DNA of 48,436 nt from a virus, in IMG/VR virus record IMGVR_UViG_3300009285_003636, positions 1 to 48,436 of that record; one strand, given 5' to 3'. The position numbers and the translations under genes are program-made. Positions 47,253 to 48,436 of this stretch are shown here, one piece after another. The stretch's first letter is position 1. The number at the start of each line of letters is the position of its first letter. Below the pieces are notes generated by a model. It did not search any database and was not told the origin of the DNA. It was given only the letters and a program-made list of their open reading frames with translations.

Positions 47253-48436
47253 GGAATTATTAAACGACCGTTGAGGATGAATAAGCCATCGTTTATTAGA
47301 CACATTGGAGAACTTGTAACATTTTGTGAAGTAATGCCGTCCACATATTCGACCACAGCTACAAGGGTTGAAACATCAATATCATTAGCACTCAAAGAAG
47401 CTACCCCGATTTGCATATTATCTATAGAATTTGTACCTGTAGGAGTCCAAGCTATACCTGTTGTCGGGTCTATGTAAGAAACAAGCTTTTTTCTAAAAGC
47501 AGTGGAAGAAACTGGATTGGTTTGCCAAGTAGTGCCACCAACATCCGTACTAGTTGTTGTTGCAAGAGTTCCACCGGAAGCAGATTTGATTCGTAGTTGA
47601 TAAAGTGTTGCTGCAGCCGATTCTTCCCTAATTCTAACCCGAATTTCTACAAGTGAAATTGTATCTGAAGAATTTATACCAACCTGACTAGTCGAAGAAG
47701 CATTAAAGTCTGCAATTGTTGTTGCCGCGTCTAAATCAATAAACGAAGTAGCATTATCTGGTGGGAGTTCGTCTATCAAATTAAAAGTACCAAGAGTAGG
47801 AGCATTGTCACCCGCTGCACTTGGTAGAATATGAACTATTTTTCCTGTTCCAGGCCAAGAGTTCTGGACAGAACCACCCGCACCATTTATTGCGACATCA
47901 TCAATATACATATACATCGTTGGTATGTCTATATGAGTTCCAATCTGCATGCTTGTAATTGAACCCGTAACAACATTTGTACCACTAGCAAAACTTGTCC
48001 CATCTAATTGTGCTTCTAAAGGTAAACCATTGGTTGTCCCATCGTCTTGGCATTTGAGCTCAACTTGGTACCATGTATTTAGAGACAAAGTAGCAGAATC
48101 AGAACCAACCTGCGCCGTATCACCCTTATGGAGTTCTAGAGTTAGATTTGCTGCATCAAAATCAATCAAACAAATAGCAGTTCCACCTGATGTTCTAAAA
48201 ACCATTATTGTAGTATCGGTTGATGGAAAGGTGGAAAATCTAAAGTAGACCCGTGCATATTGAATACTTGAAGTTGCCACTGTATAGTTAAAGGATAGAT
48301 TTTGGTTACTCACTGCAGGGTCAAACACGATTGATGAGGAACCACTACGAGTCGTTGTGCCTATGTTAAAACCAGCATCTATTACTGTAAAATCGACATT
48401 TGTCGTTATTGTTCCCCATTCAAATCCAGTAGTGTA
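47249..48436 (-). CDS. LamG/concanavalin-like protein (partial, 5' end off window)
   Basis: The frame is open to the right edge; 395 residues are seen. The internal GTG at 48328 is not a proven start. SSSIVFDPAVSNQNLSFNYT and YARVYFRFSTFPSTDTTIMVFRTSGG, then LELHKGDTAQVGSDSATLSLNTWYQVELKCQDDG and MYIDDVAINGAGG, are the LamG/jelly-roll lectin pattern. A second beta domain follows (SLVEIRVRIREESAAATLYQLRIKSASGG). It likely binds glycans, as part of a fibre or baseplate. It stands just upstream of small membrane genes, coupled by ATGA. Confidence 0.7.
   Translation of the reverse strand, partial: YTTGFEWGTITTNVDFTVIDAGFNIGTTTRSGSSSIVFDPAVSNQNLSFNYTVATSSIQYARVYFRFSTFPSTDTTIMVFRTSGGTAICLIDFDAANLTLELHKGDTAQVGSDSATLSLNTWYQVELKCQDDGTTNGLPLEAQLDGTSFASGTNVVTGSITSMQIGTHIDIPTMYMYIDDVAINGAGGSVQNSWPGTGKIVHILPSAAGDNAPTLGTFNLIDELPPDNATSFIDLDAATTIADFNASSTSQVGINSSDTISLVEIRVRIREESAAATLYQLRIKSASGGTLATTTSTDVGGTTWQTNPVSSTAFRKKLVSYIDPTTGIAWTPTGTNSIDNMQIGVASLSANDIDVSTLVAVVEYVDGITSQNVTSSPMCLINDGLFILNGRLIIP

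Noticed and set aside
1-48436. Circular genome joined at the window ends
   Set aside because: No terminal overlap was found. Joining the ends directly puts the left repeat gene out of frame with the LamG gene and soon hits a stop.

Overview
The window is most of a dense, double-stranded DNA phage genome, or a provirus or phage contig cut at both ends. It carries a large terminase, portal, scaffold, capsid, tail adaptor, tail nozzle, internal virion proteins, an M23 endolysin and holin-like proteins. No tape measure, tail tube or sheath gene was seen. With a P22/T7-like portal-adaptor-nozzle-ejection set, this points to a short-tailed (podovirus-like) virion. TGA works as a stop in many ATGA start/stop overlaps, so the code is the standard bacterial one, not the UGA=Gly code of Gracilibacteria/Absconditabacteria. 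Several proteins have a style I associate with Patescibacteria (CPR, Parcubacteria-like): ATTTN/ATSTN-rich low-complexity surface repeats, CPN..GNQ..VPEGY cysteine/proline repeats, a KhpA-type KH protein and an intact methionine aminopeptidase. A CPR host is an inference and was not tested.

Layout. (1) 1-14936, minus strand: read from right to left it runs VRR-NUC nuclease, probable small terminase, a tiny DUF6496-like protein, large terminase, HNH, an unknown, portal, two unknowns, scaffold, decoration protein, major capsid, a 1018-residue repeat protein, two related virion proteins and a signal-peptide-bearing repeat protein that leaves the window. (2) 14937-16160: control region with an RHH regulator gene, AT-rich DNA, a perfect DnaA box and inverted repeats. 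(3) 16161-22429, plus strand: small membrane and Cys/His proteins, a shortened beta-type sliding clamp, three copies of a two-hairpin RNA element, a roughly 450-nt probable structured RNA, a zinc ribbon, a catalytic-domain-only tyrosine recombinase and a SNF2/HARP-like helicase. (4) 22426-26412, minus strand: AAA-type ATPase, HerA-like ATPase and a CHC2 primase zinc-finger protein. (5) 26477-32545, plus strand: HTH protein, SSB-like protein, PD-(D/E)XK nuclease, zinc-finger proteins, methionine aminopeptidase, secreted repeat protein and membrane-anchored transglycosylase. (6) 32532-48436, minus strand: KH protein, a mini-operon of small zinc proteins, holin, M23 endolysin, ejection proteins, tail fibre, nozzle, adaptor, HNH, coiled-coil and small membrane proteins, and a LamG-like protein that runs off the right end.

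How it fits together. No DNA polymerase is visible. The phage brings a clamp, SSB-like protein, CHC2 finger, ATPases, SNF2 remodeller and nucleases, and would have to recruit a host polymerase. Late genes lie on one strand and are tightly packed. Many early genes are coupled by ATGA overlaps. Two initiation styles coexist: leaderless-like starts a few bases after a -10 box, and one cassette with strong Shine-Dalgarno sites. The most unusual content is RNA-level: the three-copy covarying two-hairpin element and the large noncoding, hairpin-rich region after the clamp gene.
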